This document shows, in pieces, positions 33,106 through 43,930 of a stretch of 64,000 nt of DNA (its first letter is position 1; every line of letters starts with the position of its first letter). Under the pieces are notes generated by a model, which worked only from the letters and a program-made list of their open reading frames with translations, ran no database searches and was not told the DNA's origin. The DNA lies in assembly GCF_017301735.1 (NCBI RefSeq), contig NZ_CP071090.1:5508001-5572000 (forward strand). The letters are read 5' to 3'. A program made the position numbers and the translations under genes. The stretch is from Pyxidicoccus parkwaysis. Its GTDB lineage: Bacteria; Myxococcota; Myxococcia; Myxococcales; Myxococcaceae.

Positions 33106-35703
33106 CTATTTGACCTGCGTCAGGAGGCCAGCCGCGATCCTCCGTGCCAAGAAGTCGTACAGTCTCGCGGCGGCCAAGTTGTTCTCCTGAAACGCTTTTG
33201 CCGCCAGCGCTCGCCATTCAAGATCACCTGGCTCGACAAACTTCGTACGCACCTCTCGAACGGTGGCAAGCGCGCGTTCTGCCCAGCGGCGGTATTCAGC
33301 GAGTGGCCACATCGCGAACTGGCCTAGGTGAGGAACTGCGCCTTCGCGAGCGGTACTTACAGGGCTTACCAGGACGGCTAGCACCTGGGCTCCTTGACTG
33401 GACTCCACGTGAGCCTTGATCCAGTTCGGATGAGAAGCCGTTTGGCGCGCCTTTGTTGCATCCAGCGCCGACGCAGGGTCCGCTCCGGAATGATCCTCGA
33501 AAACAAGGCATCTGTTACCCGCGATCCACCAGGGATCCGGAGACGCATCGCGCTCCACCTTCCCAACCTCGAACCCCAGAAGTTCACCCAGAAGCTTCTG
33601 TGCATGCTCAAAAGGCACACTGTCCTTGGATGCCAGCCCATCCAAGATCTCCTTTTCGCGGCGCGCAAAGGTCCCATCATGCATCGTTCCAAGGCTCGCT
33701 ATAACAGACTCAACCTGCTCCAATTGAGCCATGAGCGCGGACACGTCATCTTCCGAAGTAGACGGATCCGCCTGATAACTGGCAAGTGCGATGAGCCACG
33801 GAATGCCGCGGGCCGCTCCCTTTGCGGAGGCGTAATGCATGCGTGCCTTGCTTTGAAGTGCATCGGACTTGATCGCTTTCGAACCCAGCCATGCCGCACT
33901 TCCGGCGAGGTAGTGCCAAAGCGCGCGGTACCCTTGTAGTTCGGACGCATTCAGCCCTCCAAGTACCTGCTGCGCTCCTTCCATCGCGGCCTCGAAGTCC
34001 CCTTGCCACAAGCTCTCCTGGTAACGGACTTCTTGTACCACGGCACCGCACAAGTCACTCAGCCCCGGGAATGCATCCTGCGATGCGCTGGCCCGCTTGC
34101 TGACAATCTGTTGATTCACCTCCTCCCATTCAGGTCCGTTGTCGACGAACATGCCAAAGTTCTCGACGATGCTTTCCAGAGGATTGCCTTCAGACTGTTC
34201 GACACCAAAAGCAATTTCCGCCTGCAACTCTGGGTGGAAATATCTCTGTCGCTTGATGTCAGTCAGATACTCAGGCAACTCCGCTCCCGTCACAACGACT
34301 GCGGAAAAGTCATTGAGGGACCGCGTGCAGCGGCCAATTGCCTGCAAAACACGCGTCTGCACTCGCTCATTGAAAAGAACATTCGCTCCCATTCTAGACA
34401 TCAAGAATCTTTCTTGGGTGTTGACAGCTCGGGGGAGGCCTTCAATGAAGAGCAGTCTGCACTCCGCGTCCGGGAAATCGATGCCGTCGTAGCGATTGGC
34501 AACGATCGCCACCGCTTTGTCCATTGTAACAAAGGGCTTCTTCGATAGCTCAATGGCCTCGGCATCGAAGGTCTTGAATTTCAGGTCTTCCTGCACGGAT
34601 TCAGCGAACTTGCTCGCTGCGTTGCCACTTGGGACAAGTACAAGGCTCCGTCCAGCGCGGCGCATGAGTTCGTGCCGCAGCTTCAACGATTCGTCCTCCG
34701 TGAGCGACATCCCAGGGAAAATGAAGAAGCGGCGTCCTACCCCCTGCCGGTCCCATCCCTTGGGAATCTCGACGCGTTTGATGGCTCGACGACCGGTCAG
34801 GCGCTCCAGGTCGCCGCTGGCTCCGAGCGTCGCAGACATATAAATGCGCTGACGGGCTTTCGCGAATGGCTCGTGCGTCCAAGTGGGTGGTATCAACGGA
34901 CGAATCAGGATATCTTGTGTGGACAGGTAGAGATGGCATGCATGAAGACGGTCCTTGATCGCGGCCCATTCGAAGTTGAGCTTCGCCGCTTCTGCGTGGG
35001 CATCCATCACCTCCGCGATGTCGTCATGGATTGTCGCGAAAACAGGAGTGGGCAATTTGTCCGCCCACGACCAGTCCACTGGACCTTCTTCTCCTCCGGA
35101 GATCCGCACGAAGTCCCTTGCGCTGATATGTTTTTTGAGGACTGCCCTCAATGCGGTGTGAAGACTGTCGTGGCTCTCTTTCGACTTTTCCACGCGGACT
35201 GACCACATCGATGCAACGTAGTTCTCTGCCGCATGAGCGTCATCCAAGATGAGCACATCGGGGCTCTCGAAGAACGGGTTGCTATTGAAGACACTGCTGT
35301 ACGTCGTGACCGCGACATGGGTCGCGTTGTTGTAGGACGCCTTGTCGGCCGGTGAGTAGTTCTTCTTTCCACCGGTAAAGGCGGTGACGGTCAGTCCATA
35401 CTTCTCTTCGGCCTGTTCCGCTACTTGGTTAACGAGTTGGATTGTAGGGCAGAGATAGACCACGCGCTCCCTGTTCTTCCGTTTCAGCCACTCTGCGATA
35501 AGCAGTCCCACCAGCGTTTTCCCACTGCCAGTGGGCAACTGCAGGGCGACATCCGCTGTGTTGGTCGGAAGCCCGGCATAGGTCCGCATGACCTCTCCCT
35601 GATGTGGAAGGACATCTGGGATCTTTCGCCGGGGCAACTCACGGATGAGCTTTTCTGGGCTGTCCGGCACTGCGGCCGGAGGAGGCATCTTCCTGAACGC
35701 CAT
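33106..35703 (-). CDS. DEAD/DEAH helicase, DinG/XPD-like, with C-terminal extension (accessory)
   Basis: 865 residues. The ATG at 35703 has AGGAG seven bases upstream. The N-terminal helicase domain has VALQLPTGSGKTLVGLLIAE (Walker A, residues 56-63) and VLILDDAHAAENYVA (DDAH box, about 154-157). The C-terminal helicase domain is of the XPD/DinG HELICc_2 kind: RRFFIFPGMSLTEDESLKLR, IVANRYDGIDFPDAECRLLF and VLQAIGRCTRS. No cysteine set for an Fe-S cluster is obvious. Beyond about residue 560 is a helical domain, then a compact C-terminal domain (WWIAGNRCLVFEDHSGADP) that may be a degenerate nuclease fold. Many A/T third positions set it apart from neighbours, so it was probably acquired. A defence role is plausible but no partner gene is adjacent. 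Confidence 0.82.
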   Translation of the reverse strand: MAFRKMPPPAAVPDSPEKLIRELPRRKIPDVLPHQGEVMRTYAGLPTNTADVALQLPTGSGKTLVGLLIAEWLKRKNRERVVYLCPTIQLVNQVAEQAEEKYGLTVTAFTGGKKNYSPADKASYNNATHVAVTTYSSVFNSNPFFESPDVLILDDAHAAENYVASMWSVRVEKSKESHDSLHTALRAVLKKHISARDFVRISGGEEGPVDWSWADKLPTPVFATIHDDIAEVMDAHAEAAKLNFEWAAIKDRLHACHLYLSTQDILIRPLIPPTWTHEPFAKARQRIYMSATLGASGDLERLTGRRAIKRVEIPKGWDRQGVGRRFFIFPGMSLTEDESLKLRHELMRRAGRSLVLVPSGNAASKFAESVQEDLKFKTFDAEAIELSKKPFVTMDKAVAIVANRYDGIDFPDAECRLLFIEGLPRAVNTQERFLMSRMGANVLFNERVQTRVLQAIGRCTRSLNDFSAVVVTGAELPEYLTDIKRQRYFHPELQAEIAFGVEQSEGNPLESIVENFGMFVDNGPEWEEVNQQIVSKRASASQDAFPGLSDLCGAVVQEVRYQESLWQGDFEAAMEGAQQVLGGLNASELQGYRALWHYLAGSAAWLGSKAIKSDALQSKARMHYASAKGAARGIPWLIALASYQADPSTSEDDVSALMAQLEQVESVIASLGTMHDGTFARREKEILDGLASKDSVPFEHAQKLLGELLGFEVGKVERDASPDPWWIAGNRCLVFEDHSGADPASALDATKARQTASHPNWIKAHVESSQGAQVLAVLVSPVSTAREGAVPHLGQFAMWPLAEYRRWAERALATVREVRTKFVEPGDLEWRALAAKAFQENNLAAARLYDFLARRIAAGLLTQVK

Positions 35704-36485
35704 CGGTGACTCCTGGAGTTGCGAACGCGTGGGCCAGCCCTCAGTGCCTAGCAAAGGCATGATTCCGAGGGCATACCCCTCCAGGGGGATGGATTTAGAA
35801 TGCCGGCTGCGCTTGGTGTGGATGACAAATTCCATCGGGTGATTCATTACCGGGTCCACGCATCTGCAACGGGGGACGTGCGTCAATTAACCACCCCGGT
35901 TTGATGCCTCTACGCTGGCTCGCCCAGGGCTGATTCCACCCCTGGCCGTGGCCCTCGTCACCGTCGTCCATTTACCACCGGTCTTCCAGCTCTGCGCGCT
36001 GACACGGACGCACTTGCCGACGTGCTGGGCGGCGTAACGTGGGGACTGGGTGCAGTGGTAGCGCTGGTGTTGGGCGGTGACGTAGTCATGAACCGGGCCG
36101 GCGGCTTCCCGCACGTGAAGGCGCGGGCACTTACCGATCAACGCCTGCGCCGCCTACTGCACCAAGCGGGCGACGTGGATGCTCACGTTGTCCAGCACCA
36201 CCACCCACGGGCGGGCAACCTGCGATGCCGAGCGTCCGCCGCCTGTCGCTGGCGCGATTCACAACGCAGTAGACCGCAGGGACACTCAAGGCTGTACGTC
36301 AACCAGCACAACCGGGCCGCCGGTGCAACTGGGCGCTCCGCCAGAATGGGTCGTCATCATGCTGAGGCACGAGTGACACCGTCACCTGACGGGCCCTCCA
36401 CCTCGCGCATTGGAACCGGGTACAATGCGCCTCTACGAACAGCCAGCATGAGGGAGATGGCGAACCTTAGGTATACTCCCAACTC
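35704..36485. other. Non-coding accessory stretch with transposase debris
   Basis: About 780 bp with no intact gene. The first 180 bp lie upstream of the helicase gene and probably hold its promoter. The middle contains a transposase remnant (next entry). 36300-36485 shows nothing recognisable, with an AT-richer patch just before the zinc-ribbon gene that may be its promoter. Confidence 0.55.
35887..36240 (-). pseudogene. Transposase remnant, IS630-like DDE fragment
   Basis: On the minus strand PWVVVLDNVSIHVARLVQ resembles the VLDNASIH motif of IS630-family transposases and is followed at once by an in-frame stop. The 84-codon open frame downstream (start MIGKCPRLHVREAAG) has no recognisable features. 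Only this short stretch is diagnostic, so the extent is approximate. Confidence 0.4.
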
Positions 36486-37073
36486 GTGACCCGATGGAGA
36501 TCACATGGGGCAAGGTTCCCTCGTTTCCCTAAGTACAAGCCGCCCAAAATGCCGAAGGCACCAAAGGTGCCTTCATTCAGATACAGGGCTCCGAGATTTT
36601 CGACCTCATATCGGTCTCCTCTTCGCCCCCTGAACCATTGCCTCAGCTGCGACTACACTTGGTACCCACGTGGCAAGAACCTCTCGATCATCTGTCCCAA
36701 GTGCAAGGGAGGCAATGTCGAGATCCCACCACCTCCGCCGTTCCCTACCAGGCTTGTTCTTTGGCTGCTCGGCATCGGGCTTTTCACTTGGTTGCTGGTT
36801 TCGATAGCGACGCGCAACTCTGCTCCAGAGCGGAAGGTTGCGCCATCGGTAGCGACCAGTCAGGAAGTGCCTGCGGCGGTGCCACAAGGCCTGCTGAAGG
36901 TCACAAAGCGCTGTACTGTTTGGAGAGAAGTGGAAGGCGCATCCGTCGCCGTTCGGAAATCAGTTCCAGGGGAGTACCTGCAGCACACTGGCGAGGATGA
37001 GCGCGCGTGGCGGATTTCCGAGAATGGGATTGCGGAGTACCTCAACAAGCGATGTGCTGAACGGTTGGAGTAA
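36486..37073 (+). CDS. Zinc-ribbon single-pass membrane protein, accessory
   Basis: About 195 residues. A basic Pro/Lys-rich N-terminus (FPKYKPPKMPKAPKVPSF) precedes a zinc ribbon CLSCDYTWYPRGKNLSIICP with the second pair completed by KCKGG, then a membrane helix (LVLWLLGIGLFTWLLVSIAT) and a C-terminal soluble domain (LLKVTKRCTVWREVEG; ENGIAEYLNKRCAERLE). GC is visibly lower than the chromosome around it, as for the helicase. The GTG at 36486 is used but the ribosome site is poor; ATG 36549 is an alternative. The function is unknown. Confidence 0.6.
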   Translation: MTRWRSHGARFPRFPKYKPPKMPKAPKVPSFRYRAPRFSTSYRSPLRPLNHCLSCDYTWYPRGKNLSIICPKCKGGNVEIPPPPPFPTRLVLWLLGIGLFTWLLVSIATRNSAPERKVAPSVATSQEVPAAVPQGLLKVTKRCTVWREVEGASVAVRKSVPGEYLQHTGEDERAWRISENGIAEYLNKRCAERLE

Positions 37074-37209
37074 TCAGCAACAGCCTTCCGTCCGTAGCGG
37101 GTGACAGTGCCGCCCGCCTGGGGTTTCCCATCGCCCTGTCTGCGGGTTCAAGTCCGTAATCCTCATGGCTCCCGGGATCTCATGACCCAAGGGCCGATAT
37201 TCTCCGGAC

Positions 37210-37668
37210 ATGAACTCGACCCGAATCAGCCGCCGTGTGAATGCGCCCCGCGCGAAGGTCTATCGCACGATTCTCGATGCGCACGCCGTTGCGACGTGGA
37301 TGGTGCCGGACGGCATGACCAGCCATGTGCACACCTTCGAGCCTCGCGAGGGCGGCGCGTTCCGGATTTCCCTCACGTACGACGCGCCGACGGGGACCGG
37401 AAAAACAACCGCACAGATGGACACGTACCACGGCCGCTTCGTGAAGCTCGTGCCGGACACGCAGGTGGTCCAGGTGGTCGAGTTCGAGACGTCGAACCCC
37501 GGGATGCGCGGTGAGATGACGATTACCTTCACGCTCACCGACGTGGACGGAGGCACGGAGGTCCACGCCGTGCACGACAACCTTCCACCGGCTCTGTCAC
37601 CCGCTGACAATGAGACTGGCTGGCAGATGTCCCTCGGAAAGCTCGCGGCGTACGTCGAGGGGCGTTAG
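37210..37668 (+). CDS. SRPBCC/AHSA1-family protein (START-like fold)
   Basis: 152 residues. It has the AHSA1-like pattern: an N-terminal ISRRVNAPRAKVYRTILDA, WMVPDGMTSHVHTFEPREGG, a central TYHGRFVKLVPDTQVVQVVE and a C-terminal helix WQMSLGKLAAYVEG. Such proteins often accompany DGPF/YCII and ECF sigma genes, as here. A truncated paralog lies at 31470. Its stop overlaps the stop of the convergent methyltransferase gene by four bases. The ligand is unknown. Confidence 0.85.
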   Translation: MNSTRISRRVNAPRAKVYRTILDAHAVATWMVPDGMTSHVHTFEPREGGAFRISLTYDAPTGTGKTTAQMDTYHGRFVKLVPDTQVVQVVEFETSNPGMRGEMTITFTLTDVDGGTEVHAVHDNLPPALSPADNETGWQMSLGKLAAYVEGR

Positions 37669-38525
37669 GGCACACCCACGGCCTTCGCGAGCGTGAGCCG
37701 CGTGACGCCGCCCAGGGTGACTGTCTCTCCGACCCGGTGCTTCTCCACCTCGGCGGAGATGTCTTCCTCCCAGGCCCGCTGCTGATGCTCGGGGAGCTCA
37801 TCCACGAGCTTCACCAACGGCCCGCCCAACTGACGGAGCCACGCCACGATGCCGCTTCCATCGCTGGCCTCCACGACGGGAATGTCCATGTCCTCCGACG
37901 TCTCCACGGAGAAGCCATTCCGCCGGAGAGCCGCGTCCAGGACAGCAGGGTCCGCGTGACGGAACACCCCGGGTCCATCGGAGCCCGGGATGGGGAGGGA
38001 CACGTCTCGGTAACGTTCGAGCATCCTCCTGCCCAGCCACGCCCAGGGAACTCGATGCGGTTCGGCCCACGAGGCGATGACGAACGCGCCACCGGGCTTC
38101 AGCGCACGGTGGATGCACTGGAGCGCTCGCTCCGGCTCGCGCATGTACATCAAGCCCCAGCGCAGGGTCGCCACGTCGAAGGCGCCCTCCTCCACTCGAA
38201 GCGCCTCGGCATCGGCCACCTGGAACTCGACGTTCGTCAGGCCTTCGCGACGCGCCCGCTCCCGGGCAATCTGGAGCACGCCTTCCGCCGGGTCCACGGC
38301 CAGCACCCGTCCGTGCGCCCCCACGCGATGGGCTGCGGGCAGCGCGGGCTCACCGCGCCCGGCGGCGACGTCGAGGACCTGCATTCCCGCCGAGACGCCC
38401 GCCAGGTCGAGCATGCGCTCACTCACGGGACGCGTGAGCCGCGCTTCCATCTCGTCGTGCTGTCGCCAGAACTCGACGGCCCGGGCCCGGGCTGCTTCCT
38501 GCGCCTTGCGCTCGGCGTCGTCCAT
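37665..38525 (-). CDS. SAM-dependent methyltransferase (class I, UbiE/COQ5-like)
   Basis: 286 residues. Motif I is AGMQVLDVAAGRGEPALPAA, followed by GRVLAVDPAEG, VEFQVADAEALRVEEGAFD and GLMYMREPERALQCIHRALK, the standard methyltransferase_11 order. The ATG at 38525 follows GAGGTG; a TTG at 38540 is less likely. It is on the same strand as the sigma-factor operon but separated by a small ORF. The substrate is unknown. Confidence 0.87.
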   Translation of the reverse strand: MDDAERKAQEAARARAVEFWRQHDEMEARLTRPVSERMLDLAGVSAGMQVLDVAAGRGEPALPAAHRVGAHGRVLAVDPAEGVLQIARERARREGLTNVEFQVADAEALRVEEGAFDVATLRWGLMYMREPERALQCIHRALKPGGAFVIASWAEPHRVPWAWLGRRMLERYRDVSLPIPGSDGPGVFRHADPAVLDAALRRNGFSVETSEDMDIPVVEASDGSGIVAWLRQLGGPLVKLVDELPEHQQRAWEEDISAEVEKHRVGETVTLGGVTRLTLAKAVGVP

Positions 38526-38588
38526 GCCTGTGCACCTCAACAGATTGAAGTGCGGTCGAGGATAGCAGGCCGGGCTCCAGGCCCTGCA

Positions 38589-38849
38589 TCACGCCCGGAC
38601 CGCCTCCTTCGCCGGACGCCGCGTCCCGTTGCGCATGGCCCTGCCAGGAGCTTCTTTCGCGGGCTTCGTATCCAGCCGCTTCAGCGTGCCCTGTGTCCGT
38701 GTCGACGTCGCAGTGGATTGGCGATTGGACCGTGAGCCATTCGGGCGACGCTTGCGCACCCACCACAACGTGACGCCGGCCACGGCCACCAGCGCGCCCA
38801 GGCGCGTCATCCTCGTGAACAGCGGCAAGGGGTCAGGAACAATCATCAT
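38589..38849 (-). CDS. Small membrane protein, basic tail
   Basis: 86 residues. GGAGG lies six bases before the ATG at 38849. One membrane helix (LGALVAVAGVTLWWVRKRR) is followed by a strongly basic, low-complexity tail (RSNRQSTATSTRTQG; RRPAKEAVRA). It could bind nucleic acid or the membrane surface; not recognised. Confidence 0.45.
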   Translation of the reverse strand: MMIVPDPLPLFTRMTRLGALVAVAGVTLWWVRKRRPNGSRSNRQSTATSTRTQGTLKRLDTKPAKEAPGRAMRNGTRRPAKEAVRA

Positions 38850-38878
38850 GCAAGCCTCCGGAGCGGGACACGCCCCGG

Positions 38879-39388
38879 TCTGCACCCTGGATGCCACTCA
38901 TATGACTCCGTGATGCCGCGAGGTTGCACACAACCCGAGGCATCGGTGCACCAGACTGGCGCACCGCATTGGCGCAATCGCACCATCCTGGAGCCCTACG
39001 CGCTCGCGCAGTCCCGCAGCCGCTTCTCCAGGAACCGGCGCTCCGTCTCGTTCCTCGCCAACCCGAGCGCCGCCCGGAAGTGCTTCCGCGCCGCGTCACG
39101 CTTCCCACGTCGCAGTTCCATCTCCCCGAGTGCCGCGGGAAGGAACGGGTAGCTGTCCAACCGCTCACGGTCCTCAATCGCCTGGAGCGCTTCGAGCCCG
39201 CGCTCCGCCCCATCCCGCTCGCCCATCGCAATGGCCCGGTTGAGCGCCACCACCGGCGACGGAGCCACGTCCATCAACCGGTCATACAGCGACACGATGG
39301 CTCCCCAGTCCGTCTCCTCCAGGCTCCGCGCGCTCGAGTGGACCACGGCAATCGCCGCCTCCAGGTGGTACGGCGTCATCTCCTCCCC
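38879..39388 (-). repeat. Duplicated segment, copy 2 (copy 1 at 32461-32970)
   Basis: 3' end of the intact ECF sigma gene plus about 115 bp of downstream flank; the counterpart at 32.5 kb is frameshifted. Confidence 0.85.
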
Positions 39389-40258
39389 CGAGGCCGAGCC
39401 CTCGAACAACGCGAGCCCTTCCTCGATGCGCCGTGCGTCCCAACGAGACCGGTCCTGGTCCACGAGCCCGCTCAAGTCACCCGCTGAATCAATCCGCGCC
39501 GGAAGCCGCGCCACATGGAGACACATCAACGCCGCGAGCGCATACGTGGTGGGCGTCGCGGCCGGCGGATGCTCCAGCAGCAGCGCCGTCAGCCGCATCG
39601 CCTCCTCACACAGCTCTGCCCGCACCGCGCCCTTCGCCGAGGCGCCGTGATAGCCCTCGTTGAACAGCATGTAGAGCGCTCGCCGCACCGTCTCCAGGCG
39701 CGAGGCGAACTCCGCGTCCGCCAAATCAAACAGCTTCCTCGAGCCCGCCAGCACCTTCTTCCCGCGTGAGATTCGCTTCTCGATGGCCGCACGCCCCGTC
39801 AGGAGCGCACTGGCAATCTCACCCGCGCCAAAGCCACACAGGATGTTGAGGATGAGCGCGAGCTGCGCCTCCTCCGGCAATCGCGGATGGCAGCACGAGA
39901 ACATCATCCGGAGCTGCTCGTCGCGAACCGTGTTCGCGGCGAAGGCCTCGTCAATCAGCGGCGCGAGCGTCCACTCCGTCTCGAGCAACCGCCCCAGCTC
40001 AGGGGCAAACGTGCGCGCCGTCCGCTCGCGTCGCACGATGTCGAGCGCACGGTGCTTCGCCGCCAGCATGAGCCATGCAGATGGGTTCTCCGGAATGCCG
40101 CGCGTCTTCCACACCTCCATCGCCCGGCAGAAGGCGTCCTGCACGACGTCCTCCGCGAGCTCCAGGTTGTGCACGCCGAAGATGCGGGTCAGGGCAGAGA
40201 CCATCCGCCCCGACTCGCGGCGGAAGAAGTGCTCATTCAATTCCAGCAGGGACGCCAC
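38996..40258 (-). CDS. ECF sigma factor with C-terminal extension (ECF42-like)
   Basis: 420 residues. Region 2 (VSALTRIFGVHNLELAEDVV; QDAFCRAMEVWKTRG; AWLMLAAKHRALDIVRR) and region 4 (LPEEAQLALILNILCGFGAG; IASALLTGRAAIEKRISRGK) form a minimal sigma factor. A 220-residue C-terminal, TPR-like extension follows (LYMLFNEGYHGASA; LEAAIAVVHSSARSLEETDW). The extension together with the upstream DGPF/YCII gene is the known arrangement of group ECF42 sigma factors, where the extension modulates activity and no anti-sigma factor is present. It is the last gene of a three-gene operon. A damaged partial copy is at 32.6 kb. Confidence 0.92.
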   Translation of the reverse strand: MASLLELNEHFFRRESGRMVSALTRIFGVHNLELAEDVVQDAFCRAMEVWKTRGIPENPSAWLMLAAKHRALDIVRRERTARTFAPELGRLLETEWTLAPLIDEAFAANTVRDEQLRMMFSCCHPRLPEEAQLALILNILCGFGAGEIASALLTGRAAIEKRISRGKKVLAGSRKLFDLADAEFASRLETVRRALYMLFNEGYHGASAKGAVRAELCEEAMRLTALLLEHPPAATPTTYALAALMCLHVARLPARIDSAGDLSGLVDQDRSRWDARRIEEGLALFEGSASGEEMTPYHLEAAIAVVHSSARSLEETDWGAIVSLYDRLMDVAPSPVVALNRAIAMGERDGAERGLEALQAIEDRERLDSYPFLPAALGEMELRRGKRDAARKHFRAALGLARNETERRFLEKRLRDCASA

Positions 40259-40268
40259 GGACGACAGC

Positions 40269-40874
40269 CTATTTCGCGCACGCGTAGCGCAGCATCACGT
40301 TGCCCGACGAGAACGGCTTCGCCTGCAGCAACTCCAGCCGCGTGCGCTTCGACACGCCGCCAATCAAGGGCCTCCCACTCCCGAGCAACAGCGGCCCGAC
40401 GATGAACTGGTACTCATCCACCAGCCCATGCTCCGTGAGCAGCGACACGATGGAGCCACTGCCGAAGATGAGGATGTCCTTGCCCGGCTCCCGCTTCAAA
40501 GCCTCCACCATCGAGGGAGTGAATTCGGGAATGAAGCGCGTGTTCTTCCACGTCGCCGACTTCCGCGTCCGGGAGAAGACCAGCTTCTTCACCTCGGTCA
40601 GCCACACCGCCATGGCCTGAAGCTCCGGAGACCGCCGTCCCTCGGCATGCGGGTCCGACGCCGAGGGGAGTTCTTCGAGCGCCTTCGGCCAGAAGCCCTC
40701 GAAGTTCTCATACGTCCGGCGTCCGAACAGGAGCGTGTCGCACCCGGGCATGGCCGACACCGCGCCCTTGTCCAGGTCCGCGTCCGGCACCGCCCAGTCC
40801 AGGCCACCATCCGGAGCCGCGAAGTACCCATCCGCCGACACCCGGTCGAACACCACGATGCGGCGCGTGCTCAT
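40269..40874 (-). CDS. DHFR/RibD C-terminal-like reductase
   Basis: 201 residues. RIVVFDRVSADGYFAAPDGG, DTLLFGRRTYENFEGFWPKA, DILIFGSGSIVSLLTEHGLV and YQFIVGPLLLGSGRPLI are hallmarks of the RibD_C/dihydrofolate reductase-like fold, likely NADPH-dependent. Its start overlaps the stop of the DGPF gene (ATGA) and it ends 10 bases before the sigma gene, so the three form one operon. The substrate is unknown; such proteins are common companions of YCII/ECF operons. Confidence 0.88.
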   Translation of the reverse strand: MSTRRIVVFDRVSADGYFAAPDGGLDWAVPDADLDKGAVSAMPGCDTLLFGRRTYENFEGFWPKALEELPSASDPHAEGRRSPELQAMAVWLTEVKKLVFSRTRKSATWKNTRFIPEFTPSMVEALKREPGKDILIFGSGSIVSLLTEHGLVDEYQFIVGPLLLGSGRPLIGGVSKRTRLELLQAKPFSSGNVMLRYACAK

Positions 40875-41230
40875 GGCATCGCCCCCTTCATCACCGGGCG
40901 CACTTCCACCGAGCCCGCGCCGTCGAGCATCGGGCAGCCCTTCGACAGCTCCACGGCCTGCGCCAAATCCCTCGCCTCGACGACGATGAAGCCCAGGACC
41001 AGGTCCTTCGTCTCGGCGTAGGGGCCGTCGGTGACGACCTTCTTCTTGCCGCGCACCACGGCACCCGACCGGTCGAGCGGCTGCCCCGGATTCTTCAGGT
41101 GCCCCTTCGCCTCCAACTCACGCATCCACGCCAGCCACGCCTGCATGCTCTGCTGCGCGCGCTCGGGCGTTCCCATGGCCTCGCGCTGGTCCGCTTCGGT
41201 GGTCCGAAACAGATAGACGAACTCGCTCAT
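40871..41230 (-). CDS. DGPF/YCII-domain protein
   Basis: 119 residues. The ATG at 41230 has GAGGAGGT eight bases upstream. It shows the conserved core MSEFVYLFRTTE, WLAWMRELEAKGHLKN and VVTDGPYAETKDLVLGFIVV, the DGP(F/Y) motif that names the family, then AVELSKGCPMLDGAGSVEVR. It is a small dimeric ferredoxin-like fold with a His/Asp site in relatives. First gene of the ECF42 operon, probably expressed from a sigma-dependent promoter just upstream (41231-41327). Confidence 0.92.
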   Translation of the reverse strand: MSEFVYLFRTTEADQREAMGTPERAQQSMQAWLAWMRELEAKGHLKNPGQPLDRSGAVVRGKKKVVTDGPYAETKDLVLGFIVVEARDLAQAVELSKGCPMLDGAGSVEVRPVMKGAMP

Positions 41231-41327
41231 TGAATGACCTCCTCGTGCCGCACCCACCCGTCGGGTGCTTCAGGCCCTCAACGTCCCACCCGCCAGCCTC
41301 CGGACATTTATTTTCGGGAAGCCGGAT

Positions 41328-43547
<2,220 letters not shown>

Positions 43548-43930
43548 CGACCTGAGTCCAGGAGAAGCTCGAGCATGGGTGGGGTCGGCGCCACCATGAG
43601 ATGACACCCGCGCGCATCCTGCCCCGCTCCGGCACCGGCACCTACCCTCCTCCTCCGGATTGGCACTGTTTGAACAGTCCAACCCACACGCCGGGTGCCG
43701 GTGCAGGCGCCAGCCTTCAACTCCCGCCGGGCCTTGGCGTCGCTCGCCCGTGGCGGAACAGCGCAGGTGGACCTGGGGGTGCTGCCCCGCCCGGAAGGCT
43801 TCGAGAAGTCCGTGGTGCAGGCCCTCGCATCCGCATGCCGTGACGGCGTGCGCCCCCCGGCGTGGTGTGGGTGACGTCCCGTCCGCGATATCGTGAGGCC
43901 CGTCCCGCCCGCGCGGGAAAAGGGGCCGCC
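43548..43930. other. Divergent intergenic region (383 bp)
   Basis: Separates the hybrid kinase from the lipoprotein gene. No gene is supported; it holds one notable palindrome at 43665-43678 and otherwise no recognisable element. Confidence 0.5.
43665..43678. promoter_or_regulatory. Palindromic operator-like site
   Basis: ACTGTT-TG-AACAGT, a perfect 6-bp inverted repeat with a 2-nt spacer, AT-rich for this genome, between divergent genes. The binding protein is unknown. Confidence 0.3.

Noticed and set aside
36022..36489. 155-codon + strand frame
   Set aside because: Overlaps the transposase remnant on the other strand, no motif, no ribosome site.
37130..37175. Sequence GCGGGTTCAAGTCC resembling a tRNA T-arm near an island edge (possible attachment site)
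   Set aside because: The stem does not pair properly with a 7-nt loop, no 5' tRNA half or acceptor partner is present, and no matching copy was found at the other edge.
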